A stretch of DNA of 64,000 bases, taken from the NCBI GenBank assembly GCA_934202965.1, contig CAKPYN010000002.1, positions 1 to 64,000 of the forward strand, read 5' to 3'. The notes under the pieces are model-generated. The model ran no database searches. It saw only the letters and a program-made list of their open reading frames with translations, and was not told the DNA's origin. Positions within the stretch are counted from its first letter, which is position 1; every line of letters begins with the position of its first letter. Source of the stretch: an uncultured Megasphaera sp. Lineage in GTDB: Bacteria; Bacillota; Negativicutes; Veillonellales; Megasphaeraceae. This document shows positions 26,772 to 35,257 of this stretch, piece by piece. The position numbers and the translations under genes were made by a program.

Positions 26772-27100
26772 GAATGGCCTTGAATTTGAAGATTTTTCTA
26801 CGTATGAGGCAGCGGGAAGTAAAATTTACTTTTCCCCATCCGTACAGCCTCTTCGAACGGCCTCAGAACGAACGTCATAATGGCTTGCTGCGTGAATATC
26901 TACCAAAAGGAATATCCATTACACGATACAGTGAAGAAGAAATCCTACATTTTGCTGATGAGATCAACGCCCGTCTGCGCCGCATTCTCGGGTATTGGAC
27001 TGCCGATGAAGTTTTTGATGAGTTTCTTGATAAGGTGTGCGCTATTAAAGGTTGGGCTTAACAAAATATTTGTTCAATTTGAACTTGTAATTTACGTTAC
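26771..27100 (+). mobile_element. IS30-family transposase fragment fused to the IS3 remnant
   Basis: From about 26771 the sequence switches to IS30 family: EFEDFSTYEAAGSKIYFS in one frame, then HPYSLFERPQNERHNGLLREY and PKGISITRYSEEEILHF...RILGYWTADEVFDEFL in the next, with an extra C near 26836 causing the shift. The NERHNGLLRE block holds the last catalytic Glu of the DDE triad; the first two Asp are gone. The frame ends at 27061; the following TTGTTCAATTTGAACTTGTA looks like the IS30 terminal inverted repeat. It is a remnant. Confidence 0.75.
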
Positions 27101-27234
27101 AATCTAAATGCAACAATAACTTGAATATGATTTACAAAAAAATACAAGGTTGTACAAGGTTTGATTTTATCCATTGAACTCAAATTATATCATTATCAAA
27201 TTCATAAGTATGATGAGTTAGTGGTTTGGTCAGT

Positions 27235-27510
27235 TTAGATTGCAGCAACCTGAATCGTTAAACCAAGCGGGCGCATTAATTTAAGTAAGGTATCGAGTTT
27301 AGGCATTGTCTTAAAAGTCTCGATCCGAGCAACGGACGATTGCGGAATACCGCATTGTTCAGCCAATGCTCTCTGACTGATACCTAATTCATTACGCCGT
27401 TTAATAATCGAGGAAACAATGGAACTCAATTCTTCAATTTGTTCCATGTCATGTTGACTTTCAGAATCAATGGATTTTACATAATTTTTGTAATCTTGCC
27501 AAGTTCTCAT
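27235..27510 (-). CDS. HigA-like XRE-family antitoxin, orphan
   Basis: A 91-residue protein. A charged N-terminal helix is followed by a helix-turn-helix domain: ISQRALAEQCGIPQSSVARIE, then KTMPKLDTLLKLMRPLGLTI. This is the usual architecture of HigA-type antitoxins, which bind their toxin and repress their own operon. The start ATG overlaps the stop codon of a toxin remnant by one base. The partner toxin is almost entirely deleted, so the gene is now alone; it may still act as a DNA-binding protein or be decaying. Confidence 0.8.
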   Translation of the reverse strand: MRTWQDYKNYVKSIDSESQHDMEQIEELSSIVSSIIKRRNELGISQRALAEQCGIPQSSVARIETFKTMPKLDTLLKLMRPLGLTIQVAAI

Positions 27511-27587
27511 TATAAATCACTCTCTTTTCTGCGAATGTAATCATCTCGTTCAGCTTTAGCACGGGAAAGTTCACGTTTAGGTGTTTT
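27510..27587 (-). pseudogene. HigB/RelE-type toxin, C-terminal remnant
   Basis: Only 25 codons remain, reading KTPKRELSRAKAERDDYIRR and ending at TAA that overlaps the antitoxin ATG. The K-TP-x-x-E-x-x-x-A-x-x-R pattern is the typical C terminus of RelE/HigB toxins. An in-frame TAG lies immediately upstream, next to the guaA terminator, so the rest is deleted. Confidence 0.7.
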
Positions 27588-27591
27588 CTAC

Positions 27592-27640
27592 AACAAAAAG
27601 CCCGTAGCTATGAGTTGTATACCCACAGCTACGGGCTTCG
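27592..27640 (-). terminator. Terminator of guaA
   Basis: Twelve-base-pair stem AAGCCCGTAGCT / AGCTACGGGCTT followed by TTTTTGTT on the minus strand. Confidence 0.92.
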
Positions 27641-27690
27641 TTTATAATGTAATGCAAGCCAGCAATACATACAAGCTTCAATATTTCAAA

Positions 27691-29226
27691 TTATTCCCAT
27701 TCAATCGTTGCTGGCGGTTTGCTCGTTACGTCGTAGACGATGCGGTTGATATGGTCTACTTCGTTGACGATACGGCTGGAAACTTTATCGAGTACGTCGT
27801 ACGGGATTCTTGCCCAGTCAGCTGTCATGAAGTCCGTTGTCGTGACACCGCGCAGTGCCAAGGTGTAATCATAGGTGCGGAAATCGCCCATAACACCGAC
27901 AGTACGGTTGCTGGTCAAAACAGCAAAGTACTGGTTAATCGAACGATCTAAGCCGGCGTTAGCAATTTCTTCGCGGAAAATGGCATCGGCGTCACGGAGA
28001 ATTTCCAATTTTTCTTTGGTAATTTCACCCATGACACGGATTGCCAAGCCCGGACCTGGGAAAGGCTGACGCCATACGAGGTAGTCCGGCAGGCCGAGTT
28101 CTGCGCCGAGTTCACGCACTTCGTCTTTAAAGAGGTTGCGGAGCGGTTCGATGAGTCCTTTGAAATCGACAACAGCCGGCAGGCCGCCTACGTTGTGATG
28201 ACTTTTAATAACGGCAGCATCACCGGCACCGGATTCGATAACGTCCGGATAAATCGTTCCCTGTGCTAAAAAGTCAACGGATCCGATTTTACGACCTTCG
28301 TCTTCAAATACACGAATAAATTCTTCGCCGATAATTTTCCGTTTCCGTTCCGGTTCGCTGACACCAGCCAATTTGTTGAGAAAACGTTCGGATGCATCGA
28401 CGCGGATAAAGTTCATGCCTGAATCTTTGAAAGCCGCTTCGACTTCATCGCCTTCGTTTTTACGCATCAGGCCATGATCGACAAAAATACAGGTCAGCTG
28501 ACTGCCAACGGCTTTGGAAATTAATGCTGCAGCAACAGAGCTGTCTACACCACCAGAAAGAGCCAATACGACTTTGCCGTCACCGACAGTCTTTTTAATC
28601 TGTTCTACTGCCGTTTTGGCATAGTTTGCCATCGTCCAAGAACCGGTACAGCCGCAGACTTCAAAGAGGAAGTTATGAATCATTTCTTTGCCGTGTTCGG
28701 AATGAAGTACTTCCGGGTGGTACTGCATCGCATAGAGTTTTTTTGCCGGATTCTGCATCGCTGCGACTGGGCAGTTATCTGTATGAGCTACGATTTCAAA
28801 GCCTTCGGGAATCTTAGCAACATAGTCCTGATGGCTCATCCATACGATTTCTTTTTCCTGCAGTCCTTTAAAGAGAGGCGATGCGGTATTTACATCAATT
28901 TCTGTTTTGCCAAATTCACGCATATCGGCGTGTTTGACTTCACCGCCCAAGGTTTGTGCCATAAACTGCATGCCATAGCAAAGGCCTAAGACTGGAATCC
29001 CCAAATGGAATACTTCTTCTTCAATTTTAGGAGCCTTGTCTTCATACACACTAGCCGGGCCGCCTGTAAAGATGATGCCCTGAGGCTGTAATTCTTTAAT
29101 CTTGCTTACGGCTTTGTGATACGGGTATACTTCGCAGTATACATGATTTTCACGGACACGCCGTGCAATAAGCTGGTTATACTGACCACCAAAATCGACA
29201 ACAATGACGAGTTCTTTGTTATCCAT
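27691..29226 (-). CDS. guaA: GMP synthase (glutamine-hydrolysing)
   Basis: Converts XMP to GMP. 511 residues after the chosen start. The N-terminal class I glutaminase has VDFGGQYNQLIARRVRE, the nucleophile in GLCYGMQFMA and the His/Glu pair in QYHPEVLHSEHG. The ATP pyrophosphatase has the P-loop ALSGGVDSSVAAAL, and the C-terminal dimerisation domain ends PPATIEWE. ATG 29226 follows GAGGAGGAA; an in-frame upstream ATG at 29256 lacks a site. It is a single gene with its own terminator; no purine riboswitch is visible upstream. Confidence 0.98.
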   Translation of the reverse strand: MDNKELVIVVDFGGQYNQLIARRVRENHVYCEVYPYHKAVSKIKELQPQGIIFTGGPASVYEDKAPKIEEEVFHLGIPVLGLCYGMQFMAQTLGGEVKHADMREFGKTEIDVNTASPLFKGLQEKEIVWMSHQDYVAKIPEGFEIVAHTDNCPVAAMQNPAKKLYAMQYHPEVLHSEHGKEMIHNFLFEVCGCTGSWTMANYAKTAVEQIKKTVGDGKVVLALSGGVDSSVAAALISKAVGSQLTCIFVDHGLMRKNEGDEVEAAFKDSGMNFIRVDASERFLNKLAGVSEPERKRKIIGEEFIRVFEDEGRKIGSVDFLAQGTIYPDVIESGAGDAAVIKSHHNVGGLPAVVDFKGLIEPLRNLFKDEVRELGAELGLPDYLVWRQPFPGPGLAIRVMGEITKEKLEILRDADAIFREEIANAGLDRSINQYFAVLTSNRTVGVMGDFRTYDYTLALRGVTTTDFMTADWARIPYDVLDKVSSRIVNEVDHINRIVYDVTSKPPATIEWE

Positions 29227-29365
29227 TTCTTCCTCCTCGAATTTATAAAGTATCATATAGCAACGGCTATATGTTTTTTAATGATTCTGTTATTATACCA
29301 TGAATATGCCCCTAGCAAAAGAGAGAATCCACGATAACCATGGGGTTTTGGGTATGCAGCCGAAA

Positions 29366-29414
29366 AAAGCTGTCATACGATGAAATAAAACTCTCATCGT
29401 ATGGCAGCTCTCGG
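29366..29414 (-). terminator. Terminator of the CBS-domain gene
   Basis: Stem GAGCTGCCATACGATGA with TCATCGTATGACAGCTT and a T run on the minus strand; 15 bases after the stop. Confidence 0.85.
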
Positions 29415-29430
29415 CTTGATTCAATGACTA

Positions 29431-29916
29431 TTATTTGCTGTTTTCATCATCTGCGCCGTATTCACGATACAATTCGCCGATGATATTGCTGCGGGTAATG
29501 ATACCGACAACGCGCCGTCCATCGACAATCGGTATCACTTTCAGATGTTCTGCGACCATAACGCCGGCGATTTGTTCAACATCTGCATCAGGAGAAGCAA
29601 TAATAACGTCTTTGGTCATCATCGCTTGGGCCGTGCAGGCCATCAGTTTTTTAAATCCTTTGTCATATTCGCTAATGCCATTATAATAAATGCTGGCACC
29701 GAGCAAATTCACATAATGCGGAACATGCGGTTTAATTTTTTTATACAGCAAATCTGCATCCGTAACAATACCAACCAGTTTTTCTTCATCATCCACAATA
29801 GGAATCGCCGTGATTTTATGTTTGACAAACATGTGTACCAAATCAAAGACCGATGTGTCCGGACTGGCCGTCACAAATACTTTTTCCATAATATCTGATG
29901 CTGTACGTACTTCCAT
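29431..29916 (-). CDS. CBS-domain pair protein
   Basis: A 161-residue protein made of two CBS motifs: AIPIVDDEEKLVGIVTDADLL (about 36-56) and KVIPIVDGRRVVGIITRSNII (about 126-146). Such stand-alone pairs bind adenine nucleotides and act as energy or redox sensors. A 25-residue segment between the motifs (HVPHYVNLLGASIYYNGISEYDKGF) is seen in Firmicute relatives of unknown function. Its neighbours (guaA, rlmH) do not point to a specific partner. Confidence 0.88.
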   Translation of the reverse strand: MEVRTASDIMEKVFVTASPDTSVFDLVHMFVKHKITAIPIVDDEEKLVGIVTDADLLYKKIKPHVPHYVNLLGASIYYNGISEYDKGFKKLMACTAQAMMTKDVIIASPDADVEQIAGVMVAEHLKVIPIVDGRRVVGIITRSNIIGELYREYGADDENSK

Positions 29917-30066
29917 ACTATCAACCCCTTCATACAGGATATGGTAATCCGCTTACTAAAACCATCCTTACGCTGCATATAATGTATAATTGCAATTCCT
30001 TATATTATAAATATTATACATATATTGCCTAAATTCCTGCCGATAGCGGTAAATTTTTCTGCTTTT

Positions 30067-30546
30067 TTACCAATGATAGGGTTCGTGTCGCTGAATTTTG
30101 ATAGCACGATAAATTTGTTCCAGCAAAATCATGCGAATCATTTGATGGGTCAGCGTAATCCGTCCAAAAGAGATACGGCTATCCGCCCGTCTGCAAACCG
30201 TATCGGATAATCCGAAAGGACCGCCAATAATAAAGGACATTTCGCTGCAACCATATAGTGCCAAATCTGCAAATTTAGCAGCCATTTCTTCGGAGGAAAT
30301 TAGTTTTCCCTGTACATCCAAGACAAACAGATGAGACCCTTCATGTACATGACGCAACAGCTTTTCTCCTTCTTTGGCTAAGACTTGGCGTTTTTGCGCT
30401 TCTGACGGATTATCCGGCATCTTTTCTTCCGGCAGCGCAGTGATTTCGACTTGCCCGTATGGGCGCAGGCGTTTGAGGAATTCCTCAATGCCTGCAGTCA
30501 AATATTTTTCTTTAATTTTTCCAATCGTTATAATATGATATTTCAT
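30067..30546 (-). CDS. rlmH: 23S rRNA (pseudouridine-1915 N3)-methyltransferase
   Basis: A 159-residue SPOUT-class methyltransferase. Its N terminus reads MKYHIITIGKIKEKYLTAGIEEF, followed by LDVQGKLISSEEMA, the knotted SAM site FIIGGPFGLSD and the family C terminus YRAIKIQRHEPYH. It modifies helix 69 of 23S rRNA on the assembled ribosome. It overlaps htrA by 4 bases (ATGA), so walJ-htrA-rlmH form a unit, the same neighbours as at the wal locus of Bacillus. Confidence 0.97.
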   Translation of the reverse strand: MKYHIITIGKIKEKYLTAGIEEFLKRLRPYGQVEITALPEEKMPDNPSEAQKRQVLAKEGEKLLRHVHEGSHLFVLDVQGKLISSEEMAAKFADLALYGCSEMSFIIGGPFGLSDTVCRRADSRISFGRITLTHQMIRMILLEQIYRAIKIQRHEPYHW

Positions 30547-31661
30547 TGGTCATCTTCCGAATCTGTCTGCGGACTTTCCTGCAAGACGACGTCTGCCGTT
30601 TGCTGGGAACCGCCGCGACTATATACAACCGTTACTGTGTCGCCTACGTTATGATTATCCATGGCGGTCTGCATAGCTGAGAAATCTTTTACAGCATCAT
30701 CGCCAATTTTTAAAATCACATCACCGTGTTGAATACCGGCTCTATCCAGCGGGCCGCCGGCAACGACTTTATACACATAAATACCTTCGACATTGAGTTT
30801 CATGCCAAAGCGAGCTGCCATTTGCTGATCGAGTCCGTACAATCCTAAATATGGACGGGCTACTTTGCCGTTTTTGATGAGCGATTCCAAAATAGGACGG
30901 GCTGCATTAATAGGAATAGCAAATCCCAATCCTTCAACGCCTTCTTTAGAAATTTTGGCACTATTGATACCAATGACTTGCCCATCTGCATTAACTAAGG
31001 CGCCACCGGAATTCCCCGGATTGATAGCCGCATCAGTCTGAATCAGTTTCATACTTTGCCCTTCGGCACCAATCGTACGATTCATCGAACTGATAACACC
31101 AGCCGTTACAGTTCCTTGAAATTCAAGTCCTAAGGGGTTGCCGATAGCAATCGCCGGTTCACCTACCTGCAAGGAATCACTATCGCCAAATTCTGCAACA
31201 GGAAGATTATCCATATTGATTTTAACGACAGCCAAATCGGTTTTTTCATCCCGGCCAATGACTGTACCTTCTGTACTCTGGCCATCTGCCAAAGAAACGA
31301 TAACGGTTTTACTAGTGCCTACGACATGGTTGTTCGTTGCAATATAGCCTGCTTTATCAAAAATAATCCCAGAACCAACACCTTCACCGACTAATACTTT
31401 CCGATTGAAAAAATCTCGGTTGTATACTTTGGTCGTAATGCCCACAACGGCAGGACTGACTTTTTTAGCAGCTCGTACAATGGCTGTATTTCTAGCATCA
31501 GAAATTGATTCTGATTTCGATGGTTCTTTCAGCTGATCGATGGTTCCTTGATAGGAACCGGGAAGTGTAAAAAATGTATCATGAATTTTAAATCCACCGA
31601 CAACGCCGATAGCAATAAGCACAACGGCAACAACTGCTGTAATGATATGATTGCGTTTCAT
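30543..31661 (-). CDS. htrA: HtrA/DegP-family serine protease
   Basis: A 372-residue membrane-anchored S1C protease. One N-terminal helix (IITAVVAVVLIAIGVVGGF), a trypsin-like domain with the triad His in ATNNHVV, Asp in DEKTDLAVV and Ser in NPGNSGGALVN, then one PDZ domain with GIYVYKVVAGGPLDRAGIQHGD. It degrades misfolded proteins outside the membrane. ATG 31661 follows AGGAGGAG; an earlier in-frame ATG lies inside walJ. The first codons overlap the walJ stop. Confidence 0.96.
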   Translation of the reverse strand: MKRNHIITAVVAVVLIAIGVVGGFKIHDTFFTLPGSYQGTIDQLKEPSKSESISDARNTAIVRAAKKVSPAVVGITTKVYNRDFFNRKVLVGEGVGSGIIFDKAGYIATNNHVVGTSKTVIVSLADGQSTEGTVIGRDEKTDLAVVKINMDNLPVAEFGDSDSLQVGEPAIAIGNPLGLEFQGTVTAGVISSMNRTIGAEGQSMKLIQTDAAINPGNSGGALVNADGQVIGINSAKISKEGVEGLGFAIPINAARPILESLIKNGKVARPYLGLYGLDQQMAARFGMKLNVEGIYVYKVVAGGPLDRAGIQHGDVILKIGDDAVKDFSAMQTAMDNHNVGDTVTVVYSRGGSQQTADVVLQESPQTDSEDDQ

Positions 31662-32593
31662 AGGCAATCTCCTCCTTCTTGATAGCGTACTTGTCCATGC
31701 TGACACGCAAGCCGCAATACCATATCCTGGCCGACTACTTTACCGTATTGTCCTAAAATGGAGCGTACCGTATGCAGCGACAAGGCCGGCGTATTATTTT
31801 TTTCACTGCGATGAGCCAGCAGCACACGCATCCGATGTTTTGTGGGAAGCTGCGCTAAAAACGTGGCTGCCGTCCGGTTGGACAAATGTCCCCAACGACT
31901 CAAAATGCGTTGTTGGAGCGCGTACGGATACGGGCCGTTTTTAACCATTTCTTCATCATGATTCGCTTCCAAAATCAAAATATCTGCATAGGCTGCTGCC
32001 TGTTCGACATCAGGACTGATGTATCCTAAATCCGTCGCCAGCGTGATTTTACTATCACCATGATATATCGTATATCCTACAGGACGCGCCGCATCATGAG
32101 ATATGGTAAAAGGTACGATTTGAATCTCTTTGAGTCCCACACGCCGTGTCAGTCGAACAAAGCGATCCGAAAATCCTTCTATTTTCCGCCCCATGGCCTG
32201 CCATGTTTCCTGTGTCGTATATACTGGTACTTGCGTACGTTTTAACAACGTCGTAATGCCATTGATATGATCGGAATGCTCATGCGTAATAAAAACCGCA
32301 TCCAAATCGGTCAGTGCCGTGCCATACCGGCGCAGTCCCTGTTCAATACGCCGACAGCTAATGCCGGCATCGATCAGGATATGAGTACTGCCGCACCGTA
32401 TATACGCCGCGTTTCCTTTACTGCCGCTGGCCAGCATGCTGACAAGACAATCGGCATGACGTGCTTCTCCTCCTAGGACGGGAATATCGGTCTGACTAAC
32501 CGCTGTCTGCACCGGCACAGCGCATCCTGCCTGTTTTCTTGCTTTTCCGATAGATTGCGCCATCTGCTGCAGCTCACGTTCGCTTTCCGTCAT
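31658..32593 (-). CDS. walJ: WalJ/YycJ-like metallo-beta-lactamase-fold hydrolase
   Basis: A 311-residue protein. After an N-terminal extension of about 50 residues comes the MBL core: MLASGSKGNAAYIRCG, the metal motif ITHEHSDHING, ATDLGYISPDVEQ, ILEANHDEEM and the final LAHRSEKNNTP. The extension is longer than in Bacillus WalJ, so a later start (ATG near 32560 or the internal one before LASGSKG) is possible, though GAGG before 32593 supports the long form. WalJ homologs influence cell division and wall metabolism. The walRKHI genes that normally precede it are absent here. Confidence 0.88.
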   Translation of the reverse strand: MTESERELQQMAQSIGKARKQAGCAVPVQTAVSQTDIPVLGGEARHADCLVSMLASGSKGNAAYIRCGSTHILIDAGISCRRIEQGLRRYGTALTDLDAVFITHEHSDHINGITTLLKRTQVPVYTTQETWQAMGRKIEGFSDRFVRLTRRVGLKEIQIVPFTISHDAARPVGYTIYHGDSKITLATDLGYISPDVEQAAAYADILILEANHDEEMVKNGPYPYALQQRILSRWGHLSNRTAATFLAQLPTKHRMRVLLAHRSEKNNTPALSLHTVRSILGQYGKVVGQDMVLRLACQHGQVRYQEGGDCL

Positions 32594-32654
32594 ACCTGCC
32601 TCATCCTTTCCTATCTATATATCTTGGTGATTACGCTATTATAGCATATCCAGC

Positions 32655-32698
32655 GCAAAAAAAAACCATCGTTCAGGAATTTCTTCCAACGATGGTTA
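32655..32698 (-). terminator. Terminator of the first tRNA-Ile gene
   Basis: Stem AACCATCGTT / AACGATGGTT followed by nine T on the minus strand, directly after the tRNA CCA end. Confidence 0.9.
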
Positions 32699-32775
<77 letters not shown>

Positions 32776-32793
32776 ATGTCTAATGACTTGCTT

Positions 32794-32821
32794 AGTATAT
32801 CACATTTCAGCAACTTGTCAA
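32794..32821 (-). promoter_or_regulatory. Promoter of tRNA-Ile copy 1
   Basis: TTGACA (32821-32816) and TATACT (32799-32794), 16-bp spacer, identical hexamers and spacing to copy 2. Confidence 0.85.
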
Positions 32822-32831
32822 GAAAAAAGAT

Positions 32832-32908
<77 letters not shown>

Positions 32909-32927
32909 ATCTCTTAACGACTTGCTT

Positions 32928-32955
32928 AGTATACCACATCTATAGGAAGTGTCAA
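32928..32955 (-). promoter_or_regulatory. Promoter of tRNA-Ile copy 2
   Basis: TTGACA (32955-32950) and TATACT (32933-32928), 16-bp spacer on the minus strand. Confidence 0.85.
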
Positions 32956-33008
32956 GAATATTTCATGAATTTTTCCCAAAAATATTTTTCTCCATCCTAT
33001 AATACGAT

Positions 33009-33050
33009 AAAAAAACTGGCGCCTGCTAAATTACCAACGGCGCCAGTTCG
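33009..33050 (-). terminator. Terminator of the aminotransferase gene
   Basis: Perfect 10-bp stem AACTGGCGCC / GGCGCCAGTT and seven T on the minus strand. Confidence 0.93.
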
Positions 33051-33066
33051 CGTATTTTCTTAGTAT

Positions 33067-34254
33067 TTATTTATATTGATCTATCAATGTTTGGAATGCA
33101 GCAAAAGAACGGCGAATCATATCCGAATCGACACAATACGAAATACGGACATACCCAGGGCAGCCAAAACTATCAGCCGGCACAATAAGCAAATTCAGTT
33201 TTTTAGCTTTTTCAGAAAACGCATTGGCATCTGGTTCCGGTGATTTAACAAACAGATAAAATGCACCACTAGGATATACGCATTCATATCCCATATCTTT
33301 TAAGCCATTATATAACAGTTGCCGATTGGCATCATACAAATTGACATCCGAAAGCTGTCCCAGGCATTTAAGCACGACATCCTGGAATATATGCGGCGCA
33401 CAAACAAACCCCATGGCTCGGCCCGCTCCGCAAACAGCCGTATATACGTTATGCGCATCTGCTGCGCAGTCCGGTACCAAAATGTAGCCGATACGTTCTC
33501 CCGGAAGTGACAACGATTTACTATAAGAGTAGCAAATGACCGTATTCGCATAGAATTTCGGTACATATAAAATAGGCAATCCATCATAAATAATTTCCCG
33601 GTACGGTTCATCAGATATCAAATAAATAGGATGACCGATTTCTTTTGATTTTCTGTTTAAAAGGGCCGCTAGTTTCGTGTACGTATCGGCTGAATATACC
33701 GTTCCTGCCGGATTATTCGGCGAATTGATAATCACAGCTCGCGTATGTGCTGTAATTGCCTGTTCCATCGCTTCCATCGAAATTTGGAATTCTTTCGTAT
33801 CCGGCGGCAAAATGACTTCATGGGCTCCGGCGTTATGAATAAACACGGTATATTCCGGGAAAAACGGCGCAACCAAAATGACTTCATCCTGCGGTGTTTC
33901 TACTAATGCTTTTAATGTAATGGTAAGAGAAGCGGCGGCACCACATGTCATATAAAAATTATTCGCCTTAACGCCGGCATCATATGTTTTATTCATATAG
34001 TCAGCCAGTCCCTGCCGCACTGCTGTATCGCCGGCAGCCGCCGTATAACCATGAATAGCCACCGATTCCCGCGTTTCTAAAATGTCTTCCATTGCCTCTT
34101 TGACGCATGCCGGTGCCGGTACCGTCGGATTCCCGATACTAAAATCAAATACATGTTCCGGTCCCACGATTTGTGCTTGTTCTTGTCCATACGCAAATAA
34201 ATCGCGAATAACCGATGCCTGCGATCCCAGTGCGTACATTTCTTTTGATGCCAT
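33067..34254 (-). CDS. PLP-dependent aminotransferase, class I/II
   Basis: A 395-residue fold-type I aminotransferase. It shows FDFSIGNPTVPAP, NSPNNPAGTVYS (cofactor Asn), ISDEPYREIIYDG (Asp and Tyr), the PLP lysine in YSYSKSLSLPGERIGY and the substrate-binding Arg in PGYVRISYC. This subgroup is common in anaerobic Firmicutes and Negativicutes and is annotated only as aspartate/aromatic-type aminotransferase; the amino donor is not known. GGGAG lies before the ATG. It is a single gene with a strong terminator. Confidence 0.93.
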   Translation of the reverse strand: MASKEMYALGSQASVIRDLFAYGQEQAQIVGPEHVFDFSIGNPTVPAPACVKEAMEDILETRESVAIHGYTAAAGDTAVRQGLADYMNKTYDAGVKANNFYMTCGAAASLTITLKALVETPQDEVILVAPFFPEYTVFIHNAGAHEVILPPDTKEFQISMEAMEQAITAHTRAVIINSPNNPAGTVYSADTYTKLAALLNRKSKEIGHPIYLISDEPYREIIYDGLPILYVPKFYANTVICYSYSKSLSLPGERIGYILVPDCAADAHNVYTAVCGAGRAMGFVCAPHIFQDVVLKCLGQLSDVNLYDANRQLLYNGLKDMGYECVYPSGAFYLFVKSPEPDANAFSEKAKKLNLLIVPADSFGCPGYVRISYCVDSDMIRRSFAAFQTLIDQYK

Positions 34255-34471
34255 CTTTCGTCAACTCCCTTTATTATTTTATATTTCATATTATATTATT
34301 ATATCACACCGAAATTATAATATCATTCGTTTTGTTTTCATAAATTCTTTAACATGTATTCCCGACGGGCTGTATGCTTTCAAATTACATATTGGCATCT
34401 CTTTTCTTTATTTATATAATGAACATTGTTCTCATGAAAGGAGATGTATCCTACAAAGAAAGGAATCTACT

Positions 34472-35127
34472 ATGAGAGAAATTGGAGAAATTATTTTTGA
34501 TGGTATCTACTTGTGTGGTGTTCTAACACTAGGGATGACGATGATTCGCCAAAGCCCTAAAGGAACGTTTCGTCTCTTTGGCATCATGGCCGTCGTATTA
34601 GGGCTGGGCGATGCGTTTCATTTAATACCGCGAATGTACGCATTAGCCACAACAGGCAGTTTCGCCGGTTTTGTCGTACCATTGGGAATTGGCAAATGGA
34701 TTACGTCCATTACGATGACTATATTTTACGTTATTTTATATGAAGTGTGGCGCAAACGATATGCCGTTACCGGGCAACATATCTAGTCTATCTACTGGCA
34801 TCCTGCCGTATGATTCTTTGCTTTTTTCCGCAAAACCAATGGCTTGCTGTCACATCGGACGTATCCTGGGGTATCTATCGTAATATCCCGTTTGTGCTGC
34901 TCGGACTGATAGATATTATTTTATTTTTCCGTTCTGCATGGCATCAAGACCGCCCGTTTCGTTGGCTTTGGCTGACAATTGTCGTCAGCTTTGCCATGTA
35001 TATTCCTGTCGTTCTCTGGTCTCACAGCATTCCCGCTATCGGACTGCTGATGATTCCTAAAACATGTGCCTATGTCGGAACGATTCTAATTGGCTACAAA
35101 ACCATGAAAAAAGAACAGCGAGCATAA
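34472..35127 (+). pseudogene. multi-pass membrane protein, broken by a frameshift
   Basis: The first frame (34472-34786) starts MREIGEIIFDGIYLCGVL after AAAGGA, has hydrophobic segments including LFGIMAVVLGLGDAFHLIPRM and VPLGIGKWITSITMTIFYV, and stops in YAVTGQHI. The second frame (from about 34760 to 35127) continues with YLVYLLASCRMILCFFPQN, SWGIYRNIPFVLLGLIDIILFF and LLMIPKTCAYVGTILIGY. Together they would make about 215 residues with six or seven membrane helices. I recognise a conserved uncharacterised family but no function. There is no homopolymer at the junction, so a point deletion, a sequencing error or true loss are all possible. Confidence 0.7.
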
Positions 35128-35132
35128 CATAG

Positions 35133-35174
35133 TCAACAAGGGGCTTGCCTTATCTGGTAAGTCCCTTGCTGACT
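35133..35174 (+). terminator. Stem-loop after the broken membrane gene
   Basis: Interrupted stem GTCA.CAAGGG / CCCTTG.TGAC; T content after it is low. A weak terminator candidate. Confidence 0.5.
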
Positions 35175-35257
35175 ATTCGTTTATCCTTCCGCACTATTTG
35201 AAAATTATCATATCCTATGCCATAATAAGACGTATTATGTCACAAGGAGGTCTTTGT

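Noticed and set aside
29227..29365. Purine riboswitch ahead of guaA
   Set aside because: No conserved loop sequences or three-way junction could be found; only the terminator of the upstream gene is clear.
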